64,000 nt of DNA, taken from Candidatus Gastranaerophilales bacterium (GTDB lineage: Bacteria; Cyanobacteriota; Vampirovibrionia; Gastranaerophilales; Gastranaerophilaceae). The stretch lies in contig CALVEG010000003.1 of the NCBI GenBank assembly GCA_944326525.1, positions 137,846 to 201,845 of the forward strand, in the 5' to 3' direction. This document shows positions 19,501 through 26,902 of this stretch, piece by piece. The notes beneath the pieces were generated by a model that had not been told where the DNA came from, made no database searches, and was given only the letters and a program-made list of their open reading frames with translations. The position numbers and the translations under genes are program-made. Each line of letters opens with the position of its first letter. The first letter of the stretch is position 1.

Positions 19501-22500
19501 TAACTACCGGAACTTATGATTTTAATAATCAAAATGAGGATGACATTGGAAGGTTTTACGGCAAGTTTGAATATCTCTATGGCAAGGTTTTATCTTTAAA
19601 AGGTGAAGAAAAATCTACTGCTCTTGAAGCTCTATATAGTTTATTTAATGATTTGCCATCAATGCCGGATGAAGTAACTGCTGATATTGTTGAGAAATTA
19701 AGTAAAGTTGAAGCGGCTTATGAAGAAGGACAAAGAGAAGATTTTAACAGGAGACGTTATCCGAATATTCCGGTAGTTCAACAATTACAATATTATGTAA
19801 CAAATAAATTGAGTGAGTTGAAAGTTTATGATCCGAATGTTCGCTACAAGGTTAGAATATCAAAATCTCATAGTTTATATAAGGCAATAAAACACGCTAC
19901 TTCTGTAAACGAGACTAAAAAGATTGTGAGAAGAATAAATGAGTATGTGATTTCTGATTTAGAAAATCAAGCAAAAAGTATTCTTCATAAGGAAATACAG
20001 AAGCAAATAAAAACGAGTTCAAAACTTGTAAAAGTCGGAACTCTCAAAAAGGGTAAGTTTGATTGGAAAACAAATACCGTTTTTGCGGAACTTGCAGAAA
20101 TGAATAAAATGAAGCAGAAGGATGCTTTTAAAGAATATGCCGCAGCTGTCGAACTTGATAGAGCCGCTGCCGGTGAGGATCGAGAATATAATGATGAAAA
20201 TATTGTATCAACACCGCAACTTGAGACAGATTTCCAAAGTAATCTTAAACGAAAATTTTTAGAGTATCGCTCTAGTAAAATTAAAGATTTGAATTTGGCT
20301 GCAACACGTTCACTGTTAGAAGATATTATGACATTGAAGTTTGAAGGCAGGAGAGCAAAAGATGCTCAAGAACTTGAAAAACGTCTGCAAAAAGATAATA
20401 TGAAAACAGACTTGGCTCAAAGAGTTCGTGTTTTGAAAGGTAATAGATTAGCAAAAAATGTTGCTAAATTTATAATGGGAGAAAATCTCATTACTTCCGA
20501 AAAAACTCTTGTAAACTGGGAAACTGCTCTTAATGCTTTGTTTGGAAAGGAAGTTGCTCAAAGATATTCACTTCTGAAATTAGAAAGTGATGCGGAAGTA
20601 TATGCATTCAAACATTATAACGAATTTTGCAGAAAAGCTATTGATATTTATGGATTAAACAATCCTGCAAATGCAAGAGAAAGAGCTTGGAATGCGTTTA
20701 ATAAATTTGTTGATTTTGCTAATATTCAACCGCTTGTTAAGTTGATGCAAGAATATGAGGAAGAAGTTTATAACTATAAAGAAGTTACATACAGCAAGGA
20801 AACCGGAGAATTTGTTGAAAGTGGTGTTCAACTTTCAAGAGCTGAAATAATAACTCTTTATGCTTGGTCTTTGAATGAAGAACTTGAACAAAGACTATTT
20901 ACACAATATGGAGTTAATCAGGTGAGACACATGTTCAATGAGGTTTTATCTGATGAAGATAAACAATTGGCTTGGCTTTTGATTGATACATGCGAAAAGA
21001 TGTATGATGAAAATAATGAAGTCTTTATCAGAACCATGGGGCTTTCTTTGCCAAAGGTTCAAAACTACTTCCCTTCAAAAACTGTTCGTGTAGGATCTGA
21101 AATTGATATGCTCCATGAAAATATGGTTCGTTCAAACAATCCTTCTTTTATCAAACAAAGAAAAGTTTGCAGCAGGATTAAAATGAAACCTGAACAACCT
21201 CTTTCGATATTATTGCCGCACATTAACAAAACTGCTCGTTATGTAATTTTATCAGAAAGAGTAAATTATCTGAATGCGATCTTTAAAGACGGAACGGTAC
21301 GTGCTGCAATAAAAGAAGTGTTTGACGGAGTTGAAACTCCTGACGGCAAAACAATAAAAGCCGGACAAAGAGCCAAAGGAAAAAGAAACAAAAAGAACAG
21401 AACACTCGGTGATAGAATACACGATACATTGTTAAATCAACTGGGGTGTTCTACCTTTGAAAATTACGCAAGAGGAATAAATGTCGGCAAAAGTTTTATG
21501 GATTATGTCGCAACTAATTATATTACTTCTCGCATTGGCGGCAATTTAAAGGTTGCTTTCGGGCAGCTTACCTCAATGATTAATTACTGTGAAAATATGC
21601 CAAACGGTTTATGGGCTAAGGGTTTTGTTGAATGTTTGACGCATCCGAAAGAAACAATAAAATTCATGCTTGATAATTGTCCATATTTGGAAGCACGTCT
21701 TGCAGGTAATTCAATGAATGAGATTATGCAAAGGATTACGGACGAGACTGATAAATTCAGGACATTAAGGAATTTCTGTTGCACTAATACAAAATACGGC
21801 GATTTGATTGCAATATCTTTCGGCGGTAAACCTTATGTCGATTATTTAATGTCGCAAGGTATGAGTAAAGAAGAAGCGTTTGAGAAATTTGTTGAAGATA
21901 CAATGCGTTCTCAACAGGCAGGGCAAGCATCTGCAACAAGTATTTGGCAGAAAAAGCAAGCAGAAAACCCTCTGTCAAGAATGATGTTTGCGTTTAACAA
22001 TACTACCTTGCAATATGAAAGAAAGTTTTTAGATGCAATTGCATCACGTGCAAGAGGGGATATTAGCACAAAAGAATTTGTAAAAGCTCTTTTGATATAC
22101 AAAGTTTTTAATCCTTTGTTATTTTCATCCTTTTTAACCAATTTATCTTTCATGACGTTAATACGTGGTTTATCCGGCGGAGATGATGATGGAGTTGAGA
22201 AGTTTGGAGTAGATGTTATTTCTTCAATGTTGTTTGCAAACTTGGCGGCATACGGTTATTTAGGAATGGGATTATCTACTATTGGAGCATTCTTATTAAC
22301 CTTGATTGACAAAAAAGAATACAAGCCTTTCTTAAAAACAATTCCGATAATAGGGGACTTGGAAAAAATTGGCAAAAAAATTCTGATGAAAAATGAAATC
22401 ACACTTGCGGATTACATTGATGCTATGGCTCTTGTTGTTGATGATACAACCGGCATTCCGGCAACAAGATTGGTAAATAGTGCCGGCGGTGTAGGTGATA

Positions 22501-22592
22501 TTCTTGAAGGTGAATTTGGTGTTGGTTTATCACGTATATTCGGCTATGGGGAATATCGGGCTAATCAAGCATGGAAAGGGGAAACTCCCTGA
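13557..22592 (+). CDS. Giant polyvalent protein (3011 aa) with ART-like, NTase and zincin domains
   Basis: A single 9-kb gene for a virion-packaged multidomain protein. Regions in order: residues 1-480 Ala/Gly-rich, membrane-prone; about 735-920 an ART-PolyVal-like ADP-ribosyltransferase (VVYHGTENNFRIF, GFFFTDSQNMAKQYA); about 930-1040 a nucleotidyltransferase with VYGSYSKG and TSDLDFLV; about 1040-1130 an LIMAHATKAERI...FVAPSLSIT module of polyvalent proteins; about 1385-1650 a second ART-like domain (SAYHGTSHRFDEF, HGWGLYFAEDREVSERY); about 1690-1800 a zincin-like HEFAH site; long coiled coils; hydrophobic helices near 2850-2920. Such proteins are thought to be injected with DNA to act on host or rival elements. 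Domain names are by motif recognition; enzyme activity is inferred. Confidence 0.8.
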   Translation: MFNTVPDTQGNPIFGSYSTRSANFNENMDEFVKAPNDLYIEEQQKKQTVKNKRNINNEALNNIPGMPDFLREEYDEAYRLPEWLEKLNVATPEEIEEWKSMGGMGIAEAWEKNNKWRAFVPYANTTTDAAEAITASVLLNRAKKGEELTEKQKEILVDYLRELKELQVRGFTFGGGTVNAILTSIPYLEEFGIGLATAEGGVGLASLGKTITTLGGKRAARKAVEKALKEAAIKSAAPAAAKTTVPLSVAKGIYRDTLAKTTTAAALRNVTTKEALSATGRALPQALASSTKFALTKMPHTFVGGIADRQLSTGVYVTDYGDAVFTSSEHLATSIMKALGESTFEALTETAGWTLTPVASYFAKPIQKIMPKKFFTDFEKLVTSRYGMPAAQALKKYGYDGVIEEMGEELLNRFLCQTFGINGLDEYNFDGFMNNVLYADNPSQWGQEALSFAAVGAAGHAVAGTQSRIADEWNKRQYQRDLGILAERANKYLYSPEQFYLEQGLIKIKGSQSLAEQKLRDIWGAQNVDESLQDDVLKNMSETEIRSELKKAIENQETDNTPEAATERIEKDLTERFMENKTFNNEKQARTVAALFAAPLQKLSETTGLSLSEVMEEEMPDIQREAEQAARDNGRYIQVDGRIEEIFNELNELPDDFNDEKYLERLMKEVDILSKARDGFLTDAEREEAIQFANILQQNGEIEFANELKEILNIEGGEQLFQSASLAGAENNEIEAAKKEWQEKGTESKYFKKWFGDSKVVDKNGKPLVVYHGTENNFRIFKNTGKSRQIGANVGFFFTDSQNMAKQYANDARVMDVYLSLKNPLIVEPNSVIEIFGEKIEITDAFDFFTQLDIRQSEQETKEELLKLGYDGIILRDTNVDTPFMKDIHDVYVAFDNTQIKAVNNRGTFDAENPNIYYQSEIDRENIETSFGDTLENITDAVRADVLNIAVENNLSEDEFNFEDIRVYGSYSKGQNKDTSDLDFLVQYSGSMREDDAFNMFAYAELTLEDVNGNTVKIDINPVNIAKSGTIDEHLVDMDALYQEDNNKLIMAHATKAERIDDIIESGEFVAPSLSITRKGSAELSTKKFGDVLFLRNPRRIDFQNDNIYDRDIYSPRLPEPDYKLTNGTTVNAYEYSSMQREWKGNPERFIQRYGKSFDEYFKDAEKVLFVGYTPSGNRRYKPYKPNFILEYIKKNKLVGGENANYGLSSFLARLAKKQTSKDLLKRAANEGLQDRENTEEEYDKLRDEYADLMFGELGDYYRFDGYSWQKISDEDFTEIMHAVATNNKRKLNTYIDTDRLPKELYNKLKDFTKRALSLPRSYFEAKPLRKVDLSEFPYAITEKGTLSDKQIKGLKDWGVTVVEYEDGEMDAALQKVEDTFPEVYFQSAYHGTSHRFDEFSLDNIGTGEGAQAHGWGLYFAEDREVSERYRKTLSEINDKWLYDGKDVSSIVKGADIGLYKRIKHIGKKSMLEALQNRLKEAEERAAKSKKDDDEISKLIFGDYAPDLNDIEIRDIKRQINIVKKIDESKIEYKHSEGQLFKIDIPEADVLLDEDKGLREQPEKVRKAIFNYMKDNPDTFNMSIIRNHDELPETKNGEWFYKEVAFEERRKGVVGNGQKEASLLLNKYGIKGITYDGRHDGRCYVVFDDKAIKVLETYYQEENEPIQTNMIYDNISPRRLRNMNIKGAFVPAENLIELFKNADESTIIHEFAHWWLSRLEKYAPNNEELALDLEEVRKFVKNEGGAFTREQHEKFARGFEAYIRNGSAKNNRLKRIFEDFKNALIQIYDSIKQLVYTEDGQQYSFSEADIANLERLFERLLTTENERIKKTVFDRCDDINDRIQQIKERQEEEMRELDELWKGNIEANNRASDKKRQVQEYLDLAEGAVSKVPKEVKELKKRYKDATLSILSVATGYDKRYIANPRNWERVQLALENADDKITTSGGMRGEWQEFYTDTGVSYENDEIGGDYELAQQAFDVLTTGTYDFNNQNEDDIGRFYGKFEYLYGKVLSLKGEEKSTALEALYSLFNDLPSMPDEVTADIVEKLSKVEAAYEEGQREDFNRRRYPNIPVVQQLQYYVTNKLSELKVYDPNVRYKVRISKSHSLYKAIKHATSVNETKKIVRRINEYVISDLENQAKSILHKEIQKQIKTSSKLVKVGTLKKGKFDWKTNTVFAELAEMNKMKQKDAFKEYAAAVELDRAAAGEDREYNDENIVSTPQLETDFQSNLKRKFLEYRSSKIKDLNLAATRSLLEDIMTLKFEGRRAKDAQELEKRLQKDNMKTDLAQRVRVLKGNRLAKNVAKFIMGENLITSEKTLVNWETALNALFGKEVAQRYSLLKLESDAEVYAFKHYNEFCRKAIDIYGLNNPANARERAWNAFNKFVDFANIQPLVKLMQEYEEEVYNYKEVTYSKETGEFVESGVQLSRAEIITLYAWSLNEELEQRLFTQYGVNQVRHMFNEVLSDEDKQLAWLLIDTCEKMYDENNEVFIRTMGLSLPKVQNYFPSKTVRVGSEIDMLHENMVRSNNPSFIKQRKVCSRIKMKPEQPLSILLPHINKTARYVILSERVNYLNAIFKDGTVRAAIKEVFDGVETPDGKTIKAGQRAKGKRNKKNRTLGDRIHDTLLNQLGCSTFENYARGINVGKSFMDYVATNYITSRIGGNLKVAFGQLTSMINYCENMPNGLWAKGFVECLTHPKETIKFMLDNCPYLEARLAGNSMNEIMQRITDETDKFRTLRNFCCTNTKYGDLIAISFGGKPYVDYLMSQGMSKEEAFEKFVEDTMRSQQAGQASATSIWQKKQAENPLSRMMFAFNNTTLQYERKFLDAIASRARGDISTKEFVKALLIYKVFNPLLFSSFLTNLSFMTLIRGLSGGDDDGVEKFGVDVISSMLFANLAAYGYLGMGLSTIGAFLLTLIDKKEYKPFLKTIPIIGDLEKIGKKILMKNEITLADYIDAMALVVDDTTGIPATRLVNSAGGVGDILEGEFGVGLSRIFGYGEYRANQAWKGETP

Positions 22593-22616
22593 AGAGAATA
22601 AATAAGGAGAAGAAAA

Positions 22617-24272
22617 ATGATACCTGAACAAAATCCATACAATAACTGGAGTGGGAACGGAAGTACAACAACTTTTGATTTTGATTTCTATATTGAAAAT
22701 GAAACGCAGTTAAAAGTTTACCATACAAACGAATTAGGTGTACAAACACTATTAAAACATGATGTCGATTATTCTATAAATGAATTAAAAAATGAAAATG
22801 GAAGTTATATAAATTTTCCTTTGAGTGGTTCTACTTACAATATTCTTGGCGAAAATGAAGTAATATCTTTATGTTTGACATTACCAATATCTCAAGAAAA
22901 TCCTTATGGTAAATCAAGTTATTTGGATCCGCCGACATTGGAATACTCTCTTGATTATTTAACACGAATTTGTCAAATAATGAGCAGAGAATTAGAAAGA
23001 TCAGTAAAAACACAAGAAGGTTCTTCTCAATCCGCAGATGAGTTAATTGAAGCCTTGCAACAAGCACAGGTTAATGCTGCAAACAGTGCAGCGGCTGCAA
23101 GTGCTTCTGCCACGGCTGCAAACAATTCAGCAATAGCAGCAGGAGAGGAAGCAACGACAGCAACGCAGCAGGCAGCAATCGTTCAAGAAACTTACGATGA
23201 CGCAATGGCTGATATAGCAGCAGATAAACTTGACGCTTTAAATGCCATATCATCAGCTAAAACAAATGCAGAAAATGCCATAGCAACAGACAAAGAGGAT
23301 TTTCAAGCATTAGCACAAAATAAATCAACGGCATTACAAAACCAGTTCAACGGCTATTCAAGTACACTTGATGGACAGATAGACGCGGTTATAAAGAACT
23401 TTGACAGAATGTATGAGGGTGTCAATCTTGAAACAAAATTTGCAACAGAAATAGCCGCAGCCGGAAACGTTTATGCTTGGCTCAATAACAGAAAGAATGC
23501 AGGAAATTTTGAGGGCATACACGTTGGGGATTACTTCTCTGTAAGTTTGAGTGCCGGAACAGTGGCAGGCTATTCAATAGCAGCACAGACCTTTAAATGC
23601 CGTATAGTAGGGATTAACACATACAAATCTTGTGCAGATACGAATATAGGCAATATGTTCTATGTAATATCTGATGAAGTAATAAATACCGCTATAAAGT
23701 GGAACCCGACAGACAATAACAACGGTACGGCTTCACAAAATAAACCTTGGCTTGCAAGTGCAGCTTATGCGGTATTGAACGGAGTGAACAACTATACAAC
23801 GAGTGCATACGGCAACGCAGCACACGGAGCAAACGCTTCTGCAAAAGGAATACTACAATTATTACCTAGTACACTGCAAAGCGTCTTAAAACAGAAGAGA
23901 AACCTCTTAGATAACAGATATTCTTCAAGCGGTCTTTTAACAGGTTCAACAGGCTGGGATTGGACTGATATGGGTAAACTTTGGTTGCCTAATGAAGTTG
24001 AAGTTTATGGCTGCGGTATTCGTAGCAACCTATCTCAAACGTCAGGTTTTTGGTTTCCTGAAGCTGGGCTGTCAATCCAATTTCCTTGGTTCGCAAATAA
24101 TTGTGAGCACAGGGTTAAAAGGAACTCAAGCGGTGCTCGTTGCTCTTGGTGGCTTTCTGCTCCGGCTTCTATTAATACTACTTCCGTATGTTATGTTAAC
24201 AACTCCGGTGATGCTGGCAGTCTTAATGCTACTTATTCTAGTATTTTTCTGCCGCTCTGCTTCTGTATTTAA
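22617..24272 (+). CDS. Tail fibre / DGR target protein with variable C-terminus
   Basis: A 551-residue receptor-binding protein. Residues 1-130 resemble the T7 tail-fibre N-terminal attachment domain (NGSTTTFDFDFYIENETQLK). Residues 140-260 are an Ala-rich coiled coil. Residues about 295-551 look like a DUF6273-type, C-type-lectin-like domain (GDYFSVSLSAG, WLPNEVEVYG, SWWLSAPAS). The last 43 codons are the DGR variable repeat, giving surface residues I, S, Y, S, D, G, L and Y where the template encodes Asn. Start ATG 22617 follows AAGGAGAAG. It would be the BPP-1 Mtd counterpart in role, on a fibre scaffold. Confidence 0.9.
   Translation: MIPEQNPYNNWSGNGSTTTFDFDFYIENETQLKVYHTNELGVQTLLKHDVDYSINELKNENGSYINFPLSGSTYNILGENEVISLCLTLPISQENPYGKSSYLDPPTLEYSLDYLTRICQIMSRELERSVKTQEGSSQSADELIEALQQAQVNAANSAAAASASATAANNSAIAAGEEATTATQQAAIVQETYDDAMADIAADKLDALNAISSAKTNAENAIATDKEDFQALAQNKSTALQNQFNGYSSTLDGQIDAVIKNFDRMYEGVNLETKFATEIAAAGNVYAWLNNRKNAGNFEGIHVGDYFSVSLSAGTVAGYSIAAQTFKCRIVGINTYKSCADTNIGNMFYVISDEVINTAIKWNPTDNNNGTASQNKPWLASAAYAVLNGVNNYTTSAYGNAAHGANASAKGILQLLPSTLQSVLKQKRNLLDNRYSSSGLLTGSTGWDWTDMGKLWLPNEVEVYGCGIRSNLSQTSGFWFPEAGLSIQFPWFANNCEHRVKRNSSGARCSWWLSAPASINTTSVCYVNNSGDAGSLNATYSSIFLPLCFCI
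24143..24264 (+). repeat. DGR variable repeat (VR)
   Basis: 122 bases at the 3' end of the target gene, aligned without gaps to the template repeat at 24871-24992. There are 13 mismatches, at 24172, 24183, 24184, 24192, 24204, 24205, 24210, 24216, 24217, 24222, 24223, 24234 and 24260. The template has A at each of them; all 90 non-adenine template positions are identical. Eight of twelve template AAY codons are altered. The GC-rich 3' end (CTGCCGCTCTG) probably belongs to the initiation of mutagenic homing site. Confidence 0.97.
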
Positions 24273-24289
24273 TCCTTTCCATCTTGTAT

Positions 24290-24310
24290 GCGGACACTTT
24301 ATGTGTCCGC
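24290..24310 (+). promoter_or_regulatory. Hairpin/cruciform downstream of VR
   Basis: Perfect 8-bp inverted repeat GCGGACAC (24290-24297) and GTGTCCGC (24303-24310), loop TTTAT, 25 bases after the end of the VR. In BPP-1 and other DGRs an inverted repeat just downstream of the VR promotes target recognition in retrohoming. No T-tract follows, so a terminator is less likely. Confidence 0.8.
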
Positions 24311-24342
24311 TACCTCACCAATGTTTGTAGTACAATCCCCTT

Positions 24343-24374
24343 AGTGGCTTACGCCACTCGAAAAAAATTTTTTT
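24343..24374 (+). terminator. Terminator-like hairpin before avd
   Basis: AGTGGC (24343-24348), loop TTAC, GCCACT (24353-24358), then CG, seven A and seven T. It may end most transcription from the structural operon so that avd, template and reverse transcriptase are expressed separately. No clear promoter was found between it and avd. Confidence 0.5.
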
Positions 24375-24385
24375 GAGGGTAGAGA

Positions 24386-24835
24386 ATGAGCAACGTTCAC
24401 AGAAGATTTAGGAAAGAAACAGAGTTACAGTTTTTGGTTACAGCACAGGAATTACAATTTGAATTAACAAAATTTGTAATGCGTGAGAAAAACATACCAA
24501 AGAAATGGCGGTTGATAATCGGGCAGCCATTGATAGCAAAAGTCGATGAGCTTCTTGACAATTTGAATTACGCAAACACAATTTTCCCTACAAACATATC
24601 TGAATATGAAATGCGTTCAAAATATCAAACACTTGCAGTATGTAATTGTTGGCAACTTCATAATAAGATAGTTAGAATGATTGAGTGCGTTCAATCAGTG
24701 AAAATTGAAAATCTAGAAAAAATTGCTGAATTGCTAACGAATGCAGAAGTTCTAATAAAGAAGTGGAAAAAGACTGATAAAGAACGGTTTAAAAAATTAC
24801 TTGCAGACGGTGAAGATAAACCGGAAAGTGAGTAA
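24386..24835 (+). CDS. avd: DGR accessory variability determinant (Avd-like)
   Basis: A 149-residue all-helical basic protein located between VR and TR, the canonical Avd position. The sequence (FLVTAQELQFELTKFVMREK, PKKWRLIIGQPLIAKVDELL, helical C-terminus with NAEVLIKKWKK) suits the four-helix bundle that assembles as a pentamer, binds the reverse transcriptase and template RNA, and is needed for cDNA synthesis. Start ATG 24386 follows GAGGGTAGAGA. Confidence 0.88.
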   Translation: MSNVHRRFRKETELQFLVTAQELQFELTKFVMREKNIPKKWRLIIGQPLIAKVDELLDNLNYANTIFPTNISEYEMRSKYQTLAVCNCWQLHNKIVRMIECVQSVKIENLEKIAELLTNAEVLIKKWKKTDKERFKKLLADGEDKPESE

Positions 24836-25222
24836 GAAAAAAGATAAGTCATTTGTTGATTTTGGTTAGCCTCTTGGTGGCTTTCTGCTCCGGCTTCTAA
24901 TAATACTACTAACGTATGTAATGTTAACAACAACGGTAATGCTAACAGTAATAATGCTACTAATTCTAGTATTTTTCTGCCGCTCTGATTCTTTAATTGT
25001 CCGACCTAGTAAGATTTTTCTGAACGCAGTACATTTTTTAAAGAAGGAACAAATGACTTTCGAGAGGAAACTCTCGTAAATAAGCACCTTGATATTTTTA
25101 GGCGGACGCCTTTTCGTTAAGTGCATAGCAGGCAACTTGTGTATTATAGTCTGTTTTATGCCTAAATAATTAAGCAGTTTAATGTTAATACACATTGTCC
25201 ATTAACTGTACGAGGTGCATAA
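24836..25222 (+). ncRNA. DGR template RNA region
   Basis: 387-base gap between avd and the reverse transcriptase holding the TR and a 230-base 3' spacer. In BPP-1 the RNA 3' of TR folds and primes cDNA synthesis. Here the spacer has CGAGAG-GAAA-CTCTCG (25061-25076), a 6-bp stem with a GNRA tetraloop, and AGGC-GGAC-GCCT near 25100, supporting a structured RNA. No open frame of note is present. Ends of the transcript are not known. Confidence 0.75.
24871..24992 (+). repeat. DGR template repeat (TR)
   Basis: Non-coding 122-base template between avd and the reverse transcriptase, donor for the VR. It has 32 adenines, 13 of which differ in the VR. Read in the VR frame it has twelve AAC/AAT codons, and no A substitution there can create a stop, because every A-containing codon ends in C or T, except GTA, where A is third. 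Near its 3' end (24987-24989) the frame reads TGA where the VR has TGC, a probable IMH*/IMH difference. Confidence 0.97.
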
Positions 25223-26407
25223 ATGTCAAGACGTAAAGGCAGATATGAAAGACGGCAGCAAAAGAGAGAAGCCAAAAAGCAGCATTTAAAACAATATGAT
25301 GATTTTAATAATGTTATCAGCCTAAAGTCTATGTATAAATCCGCAAAGAAAGCCGCTTGCGGTGTGTCGTGGAAAGCAAGCGTGCAAAGGTATATCTTAG
25401 CCATATTGTTCAGAATAACTCATACAAGGCAAGATTTACTGAAAGAAAAAGATATACGGCAGGGCTTTATTGAATTTGATATAAACGAACGAGGAAAAGT
25501 CCGGCATATTAAAAGCGTGCATTTTAATGAGCGTGTAGTTCAGAAATCAATATGCTTGAATGCAATGAACCCCATTTTATTAAACAGTGTTATTTACGAT
25601 AATGCAGCAAGCCAAAAGGGTAAGGGAACACACTTTGCATTAAACAGAGTTACAGACTACCTGCATTGGCATTATAGGCATTATGGAAACAAAGGATATG
25701 TTTTATCCATTGATTTTAAAAGTTATTTTGAGAGTATTCCTCACGATGTCTTAAAAGAGAATTTCAGAAGAAAGTTTAAAGATACAAGAGTAATAAAACT
25801 TCTTGATGATTTTGTTGACGCATTCGGAGAACGTGGGCTTGGTTTAGGCTCTGAAACATCACAGATAAATGCTGTCGTTCATACAGACAGAATAGACCAT
25901 TATATTAAAGAGGTAGAACGGATTAAGGGCTTTCGGAAGTATATGGACGATAATATAATAATTCACCCCGACAAAGGTTATTTGCAAGAATTGTTGTGGG
26001 AACTAAAAGATCTGTATGCAGAAGTTGGAGTTACTTTAAATCAGAAGAAAACACACATCAGCGATTTAAAGCACGGTTTCACATTCTTGAAAACAAGATT
26101 TTTCTTAACCGATACAGGCAAGGTAATTAAGAAGCCTTGCAGAGAACGGATAACTGCAGCAAGAAGGAAATTAAAGAAGCAGGCTAAACTCTATCATCAA
26201 GGAATTATGACACTTGATGATATAAAACAAAGTTATATAAGTACGAGAGGTTCTTTTGTGCATAAGAATGCACGCAGAACAATTCACAATTTAGATATGT
26301 TGTATAAGAAGTTATTTGAAAAGGAGTACAAAAATGACACAGGTAACACCGGAAACGAAGCAAAGCAAGATACAGGAGTTTGCAGATCTGTTACGGCAGA
26401 GGGATAA
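25223..26407 (+). CDS. DGR reverse transcriptase
   Basis: A 394-residue error-prone reverse transcriptase that copies TR RNA, misincorporating opposite A. Motifs: LSIDFKSYFESIP with catalytic D164; LGSETSQ (208-214), the SQ-containing motif typical of DGR enzymes in place of the QG of group II introns; YMDD (240-243). There is no maturase or endonuclease domain. The N-terminus is very basic (residues 1-25). Start ATG 25223 follows CGAGGTGC. Its end overlaps the next gene by 74 bases. Confidence 0.96.
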   Translation: MSRRKGRYERRQQKREAKKQHLKQYDDFNNVISLKSMYKSAKKAACGVSWKASVQRYILAILFRITHTRQDLLKEKDIRQGFIEFDINERGKVRHIKSVHFNERVVQKSICLNAMNPILLNSVIYDNAASQKGKGTHFALNRVTDYLHWHYRHYGNKGYVLSIDFKSYFESIPHDVLKENFRRKFKDTRVIKLLDDFVDAFGERGLGLGSETSQINAVVHTDRIDHYIKEVERIKGFRKYMDDNIIIHPDKGYLQELLWELKDLYAEVGVTLNQKKTHISDLKHGFTFLKTRFFLTDTGKVIKKPCRERITAARRKLKKQAKLYHQGIMTLDDIKQSYISTRGSFVHKNARRTIHNLDMLYKKLFEKEYKNDTGNTGNEAKQDTGVCRSVTAEG

Positions 26408-26876
26408 TGCAGTTCAAAAAAAAGGCTTAGGGCTTGAACTATCGGAGTATGAAATGGATTTAATCAATTCACCGTATCAAGACTGGTTGAGGATTAGCAC
26501 AATGCTTGAAACCGCAGAAATAGAGGAGAGTGTTTATGATGATTTTCTTGCTAATCCAACACACTATAAAATTACAGATGGCGGAATTGTTTACAATTCT
26601 AACTGGGAAACCGAAGCACAAGCAGCAGAGCTTGAGCGTATCGGGAAATTACATATCACAAAGCAGGATTTTTATACATATATTTGTGTACCTGCTAATA
26701 TTTCTTATGACACACTCAAAGCAAAGATTGCAGAATTAAATATGCAGCCGCAATGGGAATTATGCAATCACGTTTATTATGGTGTTATTCAGCCATTCTT
26801 GACAGCATTGCCGCTTGGCAAAACAGAACAAGAAATTATTGAAATATTTGAAGCTCACACTCCGGCTGATGAATAG
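26334..26876 (+). CDS. Hypothetical protein after DGR RT
   Basis: 180 residues from ATG 26334, chosen because AAAGGAG lies 8 bases upstream; it overlaps the reverse transcriptase end. N-terminal helix (KIQEFADLLRQRD), then a segment PTHYKITDGGIVYNSNWETE that resembles residues copied among tail-fibre associated proteins, then helices. Function unknown; a tail-fibre assembly or DGR accessory role is conjecture based on position. Confidence 0.6.
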   Translation: MTQVTPETKQSKIQEFADLLRQRDNAVQKKGLGLELSEYEMDLINSPYQDWLRISTMLETAEIEESVYDDFLANPTHYKITDGGIVYNSNWETEAQAAELERIGKLHITKQDFYTYICVPANISYDTLKAKIAELNMQPQWELCNHVYYGVIQPFLTALPLGKTEQEIIEIFEAHTPADE

Positions 26877-26902
26877 CCTTTTAATTTTTTAGAGATGAGA
26901 TT

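Noticed and set aside
23071..23253. Leu-rich frame opposite the Ala-rich coiled coil of the fibre
   Set aside because: An artefact of GCA/GCT-rich codons read on the other strand.
24343..24374. Hairpin before avd as the VR-associated cruciform
   Set aside because: The closer hairpin at 24290-24310 fits that role better; this one is followed by A and T runs and looks like a terminator.
25223..26407. Reverse transcriptase as a group II intron maturase or retron
   Set aside because: It has the SQ motif of DGR enzymes, no maturase or HNH domain in the same protein, and a nearby TR/VR pair with adenine-only differences.
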